The notes under the pieces: generated by a model
The model's database searches: none
What the model saw: only the letters and a program-made list of their open reading frames with translations
Told to the model about the DNA's origin: nothing
Translations under genes and position numbers: made by a program
Part shown: positions 6,533 to 15,631 of the stretch, piece by piece
How positions within the stretch are numbered: position 1 is the stretch's first letter
How the letters are laid out: every line of letters starts with the position of its first letter
NCBI RefSeq assembly: GCF_003610295.1
Contig: NZ_RAPV01000001.1
Span: 6,324,001-6,388,000, forward strand
Reading direction: 5' to 3'
From: Paraburkholderia sp. BL23I1N1
GTDB taxonomy: Bacteria; Pseudomonadota; Gammaproteobacteria; Burkholderiales; Burkholderiaceae
DNA: 64,000 nucleotides

Positions 6533-9247
6533 TCACTCCCGGCCTGTCGCCAGACTCAGGGAGCCACGAGATTCGGGCGGTCTCGCCGGCGGCGACACGC
6601 AAACGGTGTGCTCGCGGATAAACGCCGCAACCTGATCCTCCGGCATCGGGCTCGCGATCAGGTAGCCCTGCACTTCGTCGCATTCCAACTGCCGCAGGCA
6701 CGCGAGCGTTGCTTCGTCTTCGACGCCTTCCGCTGTCGTGCGAAGGTTAAGTGCGCGAGCCATCTGGATGATGGCACGTACGATCGACTCGTCATTGGCG
6801 TTCCGACAAACGTCGCGCACGAACGCCCGGTCGATCTTCAGCTTGTCGACATCGAACCGCTTGAGATAGGCCAGACTCGAATAGCCTGTGCCAAAATCGT
6901 CGACGGACACCGTCACGCCAAGCTGCTTCAGACGCTGCACGGTAGCCAGCGCCTGTTCGGTGTTTCGAATCAGGACCGACTCCGTCAGTTCCAGTTCCAG
7001 ATAGCCAGGATTGAAACCCGATTCGGTCAGAGCGCGCAGGATTGTCTCCACGATGTCGCCCTGCGTGAATTGCACCGCCGACAGGTTCAACGCAATGCAG
7101 ACATCCGGAATTCCGGCGTCTTGCCACGCCCGCCCCTGCCGGCAACATTCGCGCGCAACCCATTCGCCAATCGGCACGATAAGACCGCTTTGCTCGGCGA
7201 TCTGGATAAACTCTCCGGGCAGCAGCAAGCCTTGCTCCGGATGCCGCCAGCGTAGCAATGCTTCGACACCCCGTACGGCACCGCTGCGAAGATCGATTTG
7301 CGGCTGATAGTGCAATTCGAATTCACCCTTCTCCAGCGCTTTACGCAATCCGGCCTCGATGCGCAAACAGGCCGTCGCTTCCCGGCCAAGTTCATCGTCG
7401 AAGAAGCGGCATGCGTTGCGGCCATCGCCTTTCGCACGCGACATGGCCGCGTCGGCTTTGCGCAAAAGCGTTTCGAAGTCCTCACCATCTTCGGGATACA
7501 GGGCCACGCCCATCGTCGCGGACGTGTACACCTCCTCGCCGCCGATTTCCATGACGGCGGATACGCTGGACTGAATATCGCCCAGGACCGCCTGAATTTG
7601 CGCCAGCCCTTCAAGGCCCGACAGAAACAGGAGAAACTCATCGCCCCCCTGGCGGCTCACGGTGTCGGCGTCGCGTATGCAGTCTTTCAGGCGGCAGGCC
7701 ACGACTTTTAGCACCGCGTCACCCGTAGCGTGTCCGAGTGACTCGTTGATCGCCGTGAAGTTGTTCAGGTCCAGCATGATGACCACCTGCCTTGGTCCTT
7801 TGGCGCGTTCGAACCGGTCGCGCAACAGCGACCAGTTCGGCAGGCCCGTCAACGCATCCCGCGAGGCAAGGTACTCCGCCCTGGCTTCCGCTTCCTTGCG
7901 CCGCGTGATGTCCATCGCCATCGTCAGGTAGCCGGTGATCGCACCGCTCGCGTCGCGCAAGGGCGCCTGCGTCGCGCTGATATTGACGGGATGCCCGTCC
8001 CGGTGCGAACGAACAACCTCCCGGTCTACCAGGGTTTCGCCCGCGAGCGCCTCATGACGGAGATGCTCGATCTCTGTTGCCATGCCGGGAAGCAGGTCCG
8101 GCAGCGTTTTCCCCACGAGTTCATCCGCGGGCCATCCCAACAATTTCTCCGTCGCCTCATTCACCGACGTCACGACGCCTGCGGAGTCGCGCGTCACGAT
8201 GGCAATGGGCGACTCATCGATAATGGTCTGGTTAAACCGGCGCTCGGCGTCCCGGGTCCGATAGGCGGCCTGCTCGGCATTCATGGCGTCGAGCTGCTTA
8301 CCCCAGGCCCGATAGGTCAGATACCACAATAGCCAGGTCAGCAAGGTAAATAGCACAACGGAGCAAACAATCAGGCGACGCTCGGCGACCCACGGCGCGA
8401 GATAGGCCTCGAGCCCGACTCCCACCAGAACGCACAACGGCTGCGTTTCCATACAGCGATATCCATACGAGCGCATCACGCCGTCTTGCGGCGCGACATT
8501 GACGAATTTTCCCGCCAGCCGGGAAAATCGCCGCGCAATAAACATGGGAGCATCAGGGCGAACGACGAGTGATTCCCCCGGTGTAACAATCCCATTGGGG
8601 TACCGGGCAATGAAAGTCATGCTCCTGTCATTAAAGATGCTGAAGGAATCGGTGGGTCCGTTGGAAAGCGCCGCAAAGCGTTCGTTTAGTGAACTGACCG
8701 GCAGCACGAGCGTCACGATGCCGGCAAACTTGCCTTGCGGCGTACGGATGGCGCGAGCAAAAACGATGTCCCATGACTTGTTGATGCGGCCAAAAACAGG
8801 ACGGCCGAATGCCATACCGACGTCGGGATGGTCACGTAATTGCTGAAAGTAATCTCTGTCGGCAATGAGAACGCCGGACTTCCCGCCGGAACCGAAGATA
8901 AGCTCGCCGCTTGCGTTCGCCACGCGCATTCCCGACATGGATGGGAGCACGAAGAGGTGTTGACTCAAAACCGGTTCGACGAGCTCGGCGCGCAGCGCCC
9001 CGAATGTTCGCTGGCGCTCGAATTCGGTGACCACGGCGGCAAGCGTACGGTCGATACTCTCAAGCCGGCTGGCAAAGTCCGAATAAAGCAACTGCGCCAT
9101 GTTGTCGGCCTGGACTGAGGCCTTCTCCTCGTACTGCTTGCGACTTCCCTCCAACCAGCTCCACGCTGCGACCCAGATAATCAGGTCGATAAGAAGCAGC
9201 CCAAGGAGTAGCAATGCGCCGCCACGGTTGATGCGGTTGAAAGTCAT
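6533..9247 (-). CDS. Membrane sensor diguanylate cyclase/phosphodiesterase (Cache-PAS-GGDEF-EAL)
   Basis: This 904-residue protein has an N-terminal transmembrane helix (about 9-29), a periplasmic Cache-like domain (about 40-285), a second helix near 300-315, a PAS domain (about 340-455), then GGDEF and EAL domains. It makes and/or degrades cyclic di-GMP in response to a periplasmic signal. The GGDEF motif (RQGGDEFLLF) and the EAL signature (GVEALLRWRHPEQG) are both intact, so either activity is possible. I chose ATG 9247; a TTG at 9277 would add 10 residues. It is convergent with phaC and downstream of a porin gene on the same strand, with hairpins between. Any link to PHA or porin control is inference. 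Confidence 0.9.
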   Translation of the reverse strand: MTFNRINRGGALLLLGLLLIDLIIWVAAWSWLEGSRKQYEEKASVQADNMAQLLYSDFASRLESIDRTLAAVVTEFERQRTFGALRAELVEPVLSQHLFVLPSMSGMRVANASGELIFGSGGKSGVLIADRDYFQQLRDHPDVGMAFGRPVFGRINKSWDIVFARAIRTPQGKFAGIVTLVLPVSSLNERFAALSNGPTDSFSIFNDRSMTFIARYPNGIVTPGESLVVRPDAPMFIARRFSRLAGKFVNVAPQDGVMRSYGYRCMETQPLCVLVGVGLEAYLAPWVAERRLIVCSVVLFTLLTWLLWYLTYRAWGKQLDAMNAEQAAYRTRDAERRFNQTIIDESPIAIVTRDSAGVVTSVNEATEKLLGWPADELVGKTLPDLLPGMATEIEHLRHEALAGETLVDREVVRSHRDGHPVNISATQAPLRDASGAITGYLTMAMDITRRKEAEARAEYLASRDALTGLPNWSLLRDRFERAKGPRQVVIMLDLNNFTAINESLGHATGDAVLKVVACRLKDCIRDADTVSRQGGDEFLLFLSGLEGLAQIQAVLGDIQSSVSAVMEIGGEEVYTSATMGVALYPEDGEDFETLLRKADAAMSRAKGDGRNACRFFDDELGREATACLRIEAGLRKALEKGEFELHYQPQIDLRSGAVRGVEALLRWRHPEQGLLLPGEFIQIAEQSGLIVPIGEWVARECCRQGRAWQDAGIPDVCIALNLSAVQFTQGDIVETILRALTESGFNPGYLELELTESVLIRNTEQALATVQRLKQLGVTVSVDDFGTGYSSLAYLKRFDVDKLKIDRAFVRDVCRNANDESIVRAIIQMARALNLRTTAEGVEDEATLACLRQLECDEVQGYLIASPMPEDQVAAFIREHTVCVSPPARPPESRGSLSLATGRE

Positions 9248-9554
9248 TACCCATCCCCAGCCATTTTTTTCGTGCAAGCCTGAACTGCTTCACAGCAGGT
9301 GGGTGAAACTACCTGCTGAGACGTGCGAAAGACCCGCGCGCTATGACTAGCGAAGCGGGTCCATTTCTGTAAAGTCAGGCGAGAACAGCGGCTGACCTTA
9401 CTTCATTTCGATGGTTTCTTCATACCATGCTCTCGCCCGAGCCTCAAGCTCGTATATTTACGCATTCAGGGCCGCCGCCATTCATCGGGCATACTGAATC
9501 TGGCCCGGATTGACGCGCGGCTGTCCCGCACAAAGCACAGCCGGCATGCTCCGC
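9248..9554. other. Intergenic region between porin 1 and the GGDEF-EAL gene, three hairpins, no gene
   Basis: On the minus strand, in order: GGCTGT/ACAGCC (9519-9542) right after the porin stop; a longer imperfect stem at 9331-9361 (GACCCG and CGCTA paired with their complements) followed by TTTC, which looks like the porin terminator; and a perfect 8-bp stem CAGCAGGT/ACCTGCTG (9293-9318) that would fall in the leader of the GGDEF-EAL mRNA. No convincing ORF is present. Confidence 0.45.
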
Positions 9555-10679
9555 TCAGAAGCTATGACGCAGGCCGATCATGGCCGCCGTTGTTGTCACG
9601 CCGGGTGCCACCGGCTGACCGTAGACGATCGTCTGATTCATTGTTCCCCTGTTATTGACGTGTCCGACCTGTGCGTAAGCCATGGTTCTGACGGAGAGCT
9701 TGTATTCGGCCCCGAGTGCAATTTCGGTCGAACGATTGGCCGAATTGTTCTTGTCTTTCAGGTAGTAAAGTCCCGAGGTCACCTGCAACGCCGGGGAGAA
9801 GCGATAACCCAATCCCGCGGAATAGAGATCGATATTGACCTGATTGGAATGCGCGGGATTCTTGCCGTTGCTGTAAGACGCCGACACCGAGAAGCCATGG
9901 GTCGTATAAAGCGCGCCGAGATAAACGAACCGGTTATTGTCGAGTCCGGTCAATGGCGCGCCGGGAGCCGGATTCGTATCGTGCCCGTTGTAATACACAG
10001 CGGAGAGGCTCAGACCGTAGTTCGAGTACTTGAGTACCGCCGACTCGCGCGTGCCCCCCTGAAACTGGCCCGCTACGTCACCGGGCGCGTATTCCAGTCC
10101 GACCGAAGCGCCGCCGAACGATGGCGACTGGTACACCAGCGCGTTGCTGTCATACAGTGCGCCGATTGGGGCGTTGGTGCTGGTGCCCGGCCAACCGGCA
10201 GCCTGGTTCATGCCCAGCCACGCGGTCAGAATACTGCCGAAGTATTGGGAGGACCGTACATCCGTCTCGGCCATGGCATAGATCATCGGGACAATTTGCC
10301 GGCCCGCATTGAACGTGCCGAACGGTCCCGATACGCCGATCGTCGCAAACTGATTGAACTGAGCCGCAGCGCCGGGTGTATCGCTCAGGCCGGATTTGCC
10401 GGTGCTACTGTCGAACGAACCCTGGAGCTTGAAATTGACATGGTAGCCACCGCCAATGTCTTCGCTCCCCTTGATGCCCCACAGGCTCGAATAGATGCCG
10501 CCGTCCTTCAGCCGGTACACCTTTCCCGTATTCGGCGCCTTCGGATTAAACGACGCGGCCGAGCTGCTCTGGTACAAGAAACCCGAATCGACGATACCGT
10601 AAAGCGTCACCGAGGATTGCGCATGAGCGGCGCTCGCGAATGCAATGAGCGCTGCCGCTCCAATCAGTTTCACCTGCAT
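9555..10679 (-). CDS. Gram-negative general porin (porin 1)
   Basis: This 374-residue outer-membrane beta-barrel of the Burkholderia general-porin type allows passive diffusion of small solutes. A signal peptide (MQVKLIGAAALIAFASAAHA) is followed by the family opening QSSVTLYGIVDSG. The chain ends in a C-terminal Phe (GLRHSF), required for barrel assembly. AGGAGAC precedes the ATG. It is closely related to porin 2 (24796): both share GGTRESAVLKYSNYGL and NRGTMNQ/NRGAMNQ blocks. It is transcribed from the same strand as, and just downstream of, the LAL regulator at 10832. Its promoter carries the palindrome at 10775 plus a TACGTAT box, so LAL control is likely. Confidence 0.93.
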   Translation of the reverse strand: MQVKLIGAAALIAFASAAHAQSSVTLYGIVDSGFLYQSSSAASFNPKAPNTGKVYRLKDGGIYSSLWGIKGSEDIGGGYHVNFKLQGSFDSSTGKSGLSDTPGAAAQFNQFATIGVSGPFGTFNAGRQIVPMIYAMAETDVRSSQYFGSILTAWLGMNQAAGWPGTSTNAPIGALYDSNALVYQSPSFGGASVGLEYAPGDVAGQFQGGTRESAVLKYSNYGLSLSAVYYNGHDTNPAPGAPLTGLDNNRFVYLGALYTTHGFSVSASYSNGKNPAHSNQVNIDLYSAGLGYRFSPALQVTSGLYYLKDKNNSANRSTEIALGAEYKLSVRTMAYAQVGHVNNRGTMNQTIVYGQPVAPGVTTTAAMIGLRHSF

Positions 10680-10751
10680 TTTGTCTCCTGATAGTTTTGT
10701 TTCGACTGCGGCCAGGAATTCGCGGCATAGTGGCGCGTCGTGCAGGTAAGA

Positions 10752-10795
10752 ATACGTAAAGCAGCGCGTTCAGACCCCTCCCAAAGCGGGAGGGG
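10752..10795 (-). promoter_or_regulatory. Putative LAL-regulated promoter of porin 1
   Basis: A perfect palindrome CCCCTCCC-N5-GGGAGGGG (10775-10795) is followed on the minus strand, 16 nt later, by TACGTATTCT (10749-10758). That could be the -10 region, 73 nt before the porin ATG. The same arrangement occurs before porin 2 and the LAL gene itself. The G-rich arm resembles the MalT box core (GGGGAKGAGG), and MalT-type activators bind at this distance from the -10. Confidence 0.55.
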
Positions 10796-10831
10796 CGGAA
10801 GATCAAAGTGAACGGCACAGCGCGCGCCAAC

Positions 10832-13531
10832 TCATGCGCCTTCGAGCAAACCCAGCACCAACGCTCGTCGAACAGCATGCTTGCGTGAACCGGCGTCGAG
10901 CTTGCCAAAGAGATTCTTGAGGTGCCACTTCACCGTGCCCTCTCCCACCGCGGCCGCAACCGCGATCTCCTTGTTCGACATATTTCTCGCCAGTAGCTCC
11001 AGGATCTCGCGCTCTTTGGGCGTGAGCACAACGCTCGGCACCGCCCGCGGCACCGTGGCCTGACGGCCCAACGGCGGCACGGCGATGCGAGCCGCCGCAA
11101 TCGCGCGGGTGGCTTCGCCGGAATCAGGCTGCTCGTCGCTGACTCTCCGCGCCCAGTCCGCGAGAGCAGGATGGGCGTCGGCCAGAGTGCGAGTCAAACG
11201 GAACGTTTGCGCGAGGTTCATCGCCTCGCGAAGCAGCGCCAGCCCGTTCGCGCCGGACTGCTCCAGCGCGAATGCGCGCATCGCCATGATTTCGATCTGG
11301 TATCGACCGAGCTTCATCGCCTCGGCGGCAACGCCTGCCGTCGCGAGGTCGTCGAGAGCCTGCTGCCAGCGTCGCGATGCAATGGCAGCACCGGCATGCG
11401 CCAGGCCGACCAGCAACCCGACCGACTGTCTCCACAGCGGCCCCTTGCCCGGCTCCTCCTCGGCCACCATGTTGTCGATACGCCGCACCAGGGCGTCGCA
11501 CATTTGCGTGCGATACCGGCCGGCATGAATACGCACCTGTTCAGCCAGGCTCGCGATACACAGGCGCGGCAGGCGCCGGCTCACCCCCATGGCGTGCATG
11601 GCCTCGAGGAGATCGAGGGCCCGGTGTTCGCTGCCTTTGACCGCGGCGATGCGCGCCGCCGTGCGGTAGGCGAGCAACACGGTGTCCGGCGTGCCGCCCC
11701 GCTCCAGAATGTCCAGCCGGTTGGCCAGCAACGCGGCGGCCTCGTCGACACGATCGGCTTCGTAGCTGAGCGCGGCGCATGCCGCGGCAAACATGCACGA
11801 GAGCGGATGACGGCGGCCAAGGTCCGCTTCCGCGCTCGCCAGTGCCGGACGGAGCACCTCCTCGGCAAGCACGAATTGTCCTTCCCATACGTAGCTGATG
11901 CCGACAAAGTGATCGCCCCAGCGCACCACGTAGCCGATCCCTTTGCCGACTTCGGCCCGCTCGACCGCCGACTGGAACCGGCGCGCCTGCGCGGGCTGTC
12001 CGAGGAGAATCGCGCGTGCGGCGAGGCGGTTCGCGTGAACCTGGGCGAGCCAGGTATCGCCGGCGGGAACGAACGACACCCAGGGCGTGAACAGGTCCAC
12101 GAACCGGTCGATCTCATCGGCGTAATAGGCGGCGGCGGAGAGGATGAGCGCGCATTCGTAGCGCAGTTGCGCTTCGGCATTCGGACTGGCAAGAACGCGC
12201 TGCACCTGCAGTTCCGCTTCCTTGTGCCGTTCGCCAAGCGCCAATGCCCAGGCCGCTGCCAGCAACAAACGCGGACGCCGCTCGACTTCATCCGCCGGTA
12301 GCAGATCGAGCCATTCGAGAACCGCGCTCAGGCGTCCCTCCTTGACGGCGTCAAGCAGGCAACGCTCCGCCAGCTCGTAGGCGGTCTGGTGCTGACCTGC
12401 GGCGTGAGCATGCCGGGCTGCCTGTTCAATCATGCCCTGCCCGTTCAGCCAGGCGGCAGCACGGCCATGCAGCGCGTCCCGTTCAGCGGCGGGCACATTC
12501 GCGAGGCGGCCATGCAGCACGTCGCGTACGAGCGTATGAAGCCAGCACCAGGCGCCGTCCTCCGCGGTAACGAACACGGGCGTTTCGCGAACGAGCCGCG
12601 CCAGCCGCTCCGGCGCCTGCGGGTCGCCGGTCAATGCCTGGCAGAGTTCCGGGTGCAGCGAATCCAGCAGACTGGTGTGGGTCAGGAAATCGGTATCTTC
12701 CGGCGAAAGCTCCGCGATCAACGTCCCGACGAGGTGTTCACGCAGTCCGCCCTGATTGGCCGCCATGGTCTCCACGACCTTGCGGGGATCCGGGGCGCGC
12801 GCCATGGCCGCCATCGCAAGCTGCAGCCCGAGCGGCCAGCCGTCCGTCAGTTCGAACAGCCTCGCGCACGCGTCGGCGTCGAAACGCGATCCGAACCGGT
12901 TGGCGATCAGTCCAATCGTCTCTTCAAGACGAAAGCGCAGCATCTCGGGATCGACCAGAATGCATTGCCCGTAGGCAAGCAGATCGGCCACGGCCGCATC
13001 CACGCTGCGGCGCGCCGCGACGGCCACGCGAAGATTCTGCGGCGCATTGTGCAAGACATAAATCAGCGCGGCGAGGCCGGGCTCGGGTAGACGGTCGGCC
13101 TCGTCGACGATCAACAGAACATCCAGAGAAAACTGTGCGACTTCCGCGAGCCAGGCGGTCACGCCATCCAGTTCGCCGACCGATCCCATGGCGCCGTCGA
13201 GCAGCACGCGTCCGAAAGCGGGACGGGCGCAACCTGCCCGCATGGCATGGACGAGTCCCTGGAGGAGCCGCTGCGGGTCATCGCGCTCATCCACCGAAAG
13301 GAAGGCGACCGCGGCACCGCGCGCGAGGTATTCCCGGCGCCATTGAGCCAGCAAAGAGGTCTTGCCGTATCCCGCCGGCGCCTGCACGAGGGCGACCGAT
13401 TGCTCGCCGAAGTGCAGCGCGTGCGCGGCCAGCCGGTCGCGAACCAGCAAATGGGCCGGCGCGCGCGGCGCGATGGTCTTCAGGACAAGCCCGGTGGCTA
13501 CGCTACCGGCGCCTGGAGGGGTTGATGCCAT
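10832..13531 (-). CDS. LAL-type (MalT-like) LuxR family transcriptional activator 1
   Basis: This 899-residue regulator belongs to the signal-transduction ATPase LAL/STAND class. A Walker A loop, APAGYGKTSLL (about 51-61), and Walker B, LLIVDEADRL (about 139-148), are followed by a long helical-repeat sensor region. The C-terminal LuxR helix-turn-helix (about 835-899) begins LTPKEREILELL and contains NKEIAVAAAVGEGTVKWHL. LAL proteins bind an inducer, oligomerise with ATP and activate nearby promoters. ATG 13531 is preferred because the Walker A then sits at the usual distance from the N-terminus. ATG 13564 is possible; longer starts would run through the palindrome at 13628. It is paralogous to the regulator at 21812, and each precedes a porin gene on its own strand. 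Confidence 0.88.
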   Translation of the reverse strand: MASTPPGAGSVATGLVLKTIAPRAPAHLLVRDRLAAHALHFGEQSVALVQAPAGYGKTSLLAQWRREYLARGAAVAFLSVDERDDPQRLLQGLVHAMRAGCARPAFGRVLLDGAMGSVGELDGVTAWLAEVAQFSLDVLLIVDEADRLPEPGLAALIYVLHNAPQNLRVAVAARRSVDAAVADLLAYGQCILVDPEMLRFRLEETIGLIANRFGSRFDADACARLFELTDGWPLGLQLAMAAMARAPDPRKVVETMAANQGGLREHLVGTLIAELSPEDTDFLTHTSLLDSLHPELCQALTGDPQAPERLARLVRETPVFVTAEDGAWCWLHTLVRDVLHGRLANVPAAERDALHGRAAAWLNGQGMIEQAARHAHAAGQHQTAYELAERCLLDAVKEGRLSAVLEWLDLLPADEVERRPRLLLAAAWALALGERHKEAELQVQRVLASPNAEAQLRYECALILSAAAYYADEIDRFVDLFTPWVSFVPAGDTWLAQVHANRLAARAILLGQPAQARRFQSAVERAEVGKGIGYVVRWGDHFVGISYVWEGQFVLAEEVLRPALASAEADLGRRHPLSCMFAAACAALSYEADRVDEAAALLANRLDILERGGTPDTVLLAYRTAARIAAVKGSEHRALDLLEAMHAMGVSRRLPRLCIASLAEQVRIHAGRYRTQMCDALVRRIDNMVAEEEPGKGPLWRQSVGLLVGLAHAGAAIASRRWQQALDDLATAGVAAEAMKLGRYQIEIMAMRAFALEQSGANGLALLREAMNLAQTFRLTRTLADAHPALADWARRVSDEQPDSGEATRAIAAARIAVPPLGRQATVPRAVPSVVLTPKEREILELLARNMSNKEIAVAAAVGEGTVKWHLKNLFGKLDAGSRKHAVRRALVLGLLEGA

Positions 13532-13601
13532 CTTGCGAGGCCTGTCGAGACTCCTGCCGGCCATAACGGGCTGCCGCAGGGAGCGAATTAGGGGAAGGTT
13601 G

Positions 13602-13674
13602 AAGCGTACCACCCGAACACCCGACGCCCCCTCCCTTCGTGGGAGGGGTAAGCGAATCGACCGCGGACTAAGAT
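13602..13674. promoter_or_regulatory. Divergent promoter region with GC palindrome (LAL 1 / Usp-hemerythrin)
   Basis: The palindrome CCCCTCCC-N5-GGGAGGGG spans 13628-13648. On the minus strand TACGCTT follows 19 nt later (13602-13608), towards the LAL gene. On the plus strand TAAGAT follows 20 nt later (13669-13674), towards the Usp-hemerythrin gene. The central site could serve both genes and allow autoregulation of the LAL protein. Confidence 0.5.
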
Positions 13675-13766
13675 GCGTTCGAACAGACCTCCAGGGCGCG
13701 GCCAGCTGGTGAGTTTCAAGCCGGTCGGAAGGACCTGCGCACGTCGAATGCAGCACAAGGGATACC

Positions 13767-14729
13767 ATGTATCGACACTTTCTCGTCCCTGTGGGCGACA
13801 TTGATTCATGCATCGAAGCAACCGGTCACGCCATCGCGTTTGCCCAGTCGATGGGTGCCCGCATCACCTTTCTGCCCATCCTGTATCAACAAGCTTCCAC
13901 GCTGCAGCACGAAGACTCGCGCGAACCGGGTATGGCCGATGCCGCCCAGAGCGCATGCGACGCCAGGGAGCGCGCATTGGAACTGCTGGCGCGGGCCGAG
14001 GCAGCGGCGCGCGCGCAGGGCGTACCGTATTCGTCCGTCGCCGCCAGCGGCGAAACGCCGTTCGACAGTATCGTCGCGGCGGCAGTCAAATTTGAGTGCG
14101 ATCTGATTTGCATCGCGCCGGGCCAGTGGCTGGCCGAGGCGGACGACGTCGTCGTTGCGCCGTCCGATGGTTCTGATGCGGGTAACGTGGCTGTCCTGAT
14201 CGGTGCAGCCGATCGTCGACCGGCGACCTCGCGCGCAATCGGCGTACTTCTCGACCAGCACCGCACCATCGCCGACACCGTCCACGCGCTGCTGGACTGC
14301 GTCCGCATCGCCCGAGCGGCCGGCCAGCAGCCCGAGCCGATATTCATGCGTGAGGCGCTCGAACGCCTGCGCGATCTTCAGGTGCGCCGGCATCGGCTTA
14401 AAGAAGATGTCCGGTTTTTTCAGCGGCTGCGCGAATGCACGTCCGTTGCGGACGCTGAACTTGATGAACTCGAATGCCAGCATCAGCGCGACGAGCAACT
14501 GCTGTATGCACTGGCCGAACTCGTCGAACGTGATGCGGAACCGGGCGTTCCAATTGGGCGACTCGAACAGGCTCTCGACGTTTATGCGCAATTTACGTGG
14601 GAGCATCTGGGGCGGGAAGAAGGCGTGGTATTGCCGGCTGCACGGCGCTATTTGCGCGACGAGGACTGGAACGAAATCGCAACGGCATTCGACGCAACGG
14701 CTGCGGATTGGGCCACGCCGAAAAAATGA
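13767..14729 (+). CDS. UspA-hemerythrin fusion protein
   Basis: This 320-residue soluble protein joins two modules. Residues 1 to about 145 form a universal stress protein fold, starting YRHFLVPVGD. Residues about 155-315 form a hemerythrin HHE-type four-helix bundle. Candidate di-iron ligands are visible in DQHRTIAD, RRHRLKED, CQHQRDEQ and WEHLGREEG. Usp domains respond to starvation or anoxia, and hemerythrin domains bind O2, NO or iron, so a redox or oxygen stress role is likely. The start at 13767 follows AAGGGATACC. It precedes a BON-domain gene by about 40 nt on the same strand, probably as an operon. The second half of a typical nucleotide-binding Usp motif (GxxGxxG) is not apparent. 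Confidence 0.82.
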   Translation: MYRHFLVPVGDIDSCIEATGHAIAFAQSMGARITFLPILYQQASTLQHEDSREPGMADAAQSACDARERALELLARAEAAARAQGVPYSSVAASGETPFDSIVAAAVKFECDLICIAPGQWLAEADDVVVAPSDGSDAGNVAVLIGAADRRPATSRAIGVLLDQHRTIADTVHALLDCVRIARAAGQQPEPIFMREALERLRDLQVRRHRLKEDVRFFQRLRECTSVADAELDELECQHQRDEQLLYALAELVERDAEPGVPIGRLEQALDVYAQFTWEHLGREEGVVLPAARRYLRDEDWNEIATAFDATAADWATPKK

Positions 14730-14766
14730 TGGGCTGTGCTATCGATAACAAACTGGAGACACAACG

Positions 14767-15141
14767 ATGAAAAAAGCAGATGTAATCAAACTGGCGGCGA
14801 GCGGAATGATCGCCCTGATGTCTATCAGCGCGTGGGCTCAGCCTGGCGGGGCAAGCGCGGCTTCAACCGGATCCGCAAAAGCGGCATCGGCGGGAGACGA
14901 TGCCAAAGCCGCTAAACGCGCGAATCGCGAACTGGCCAGGCAGGTTCGCACGGCTATTGTCAAAGAGAAGAGCATCAACGCCGCAAACATCAGCGTGCGA
15001 GCGAAAAGCGGCGCGGTCACCCTTTATGGAACCGTGCCGGCAGCGTCTCAGATCGACGCAGCGGGCGCAGTGGCTAAAGCAGTGCCTGGTGTGACGTCGG
15101 TCAAGAATCAGATCGTGATTCAGAAGACCTTCGACCAGTAA
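14767..15141 (+). CDS. Periplasmic BON-domain protein
   Basis: This 124-residue exported protein has a signal peptide cleaved near AWAQ (about residue 25), an Ala/Ser-rich linker, and one BON domain (about 52-122) with VRAKSGAVTLYGTVP and a conserved VPGVTSVKNQI segment. BON domains bind phospholipid or help maintain envelope integrity, and OsmY-like proteins carry two of them. The start follows CTGGAGACACAACG. The gene follows the Usp-hemerythrin gene by 37 nt and is probably cotranscribed as part of an envelope/stress unit. Confidence 0.85.
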   Translation: MKKADVIKLAASGMIALMSISAWAQPGGASAASTGSAKAASAGDDAKAAKRANRELARQVRTAIVKEKSINAANISVRAKSGAVTLYGTVPAASQIDAAGAVAKAVPGVTSVKNQIVIQKTFDQ

Positions 15142-15306
15142 TCGCCTTGCGGGGAATACGCATTGGGTCCGCGGAATTGAAACCATTCCGTGGACTTTCG
15201 CGATGCCTCCCTCCCCATGGCACGGGGCGATGTTACTTGCATACCTCGCCTCGCGACACTGGCGCCAATGCGCCGTCGATCAAATTCACTTTTTTTGCTG
15301 ATTATT

Positions 15307-15549
15307 ATGGATTTCAAATCACTTGCATCTGATCCTGAACGGGACGAAGTCACGGCAAGCTCAAGTGCGACCAGCCTCCACTCCGTTGCAAAAGACAATC
15401 CCAAAGAAAACGCGCGGCAAACAGAAACGCCGGCCACCCGCGCGCCAAAAGCAAACTGGGCCTGGGCCGAAGGTTCCGGACACTTCGACTGGATGGACTG
15501 GCATACTCCCTCGACCCTCCTCCCATCCCTCGCTGACTTCGATCTGTAG
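15307..15549 (+). CDS. Possible small protein, 80 aa, unrecognised
   Basis: This is an open frame from ATG 15307, polar at first (many Ser, Asp, Thr), then ending in an aromatic acidic tail, WAWAEGSGHFDWMDWHTPST. No ribosome site is clear and no family is recognised. It fills most of a 490-bp gap between the BON gene and the second AraC gene, where nothing else is visible except a short CCCC-N7-GGGG repeat at 15213-15227. It may not be a real gene. Confidence 0.25.
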   Translation: MDFKSLASDPERDEVTASSSATSLHSVAKDNPKENARQTETPATRAPKANWAWAEGSGHFDWMDWHTPSTLLPSLADFDL

Positions 15550-15631
15550 GCGCACGAGGGCTTGTTACCGGGTCTGGACGGTGCCTTACAATGACACGCG
15601 CAACCGACATCAACGAGCCTCGTCAACGCCC

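Noticed and set aside
9510..10691. 393-aa plus-strand ORF opposite porin 1
   Set aside because: Porin 1 on the minus strand has a signal peptide, barrel and C-terminal Phe; the opposite frame has none of these.
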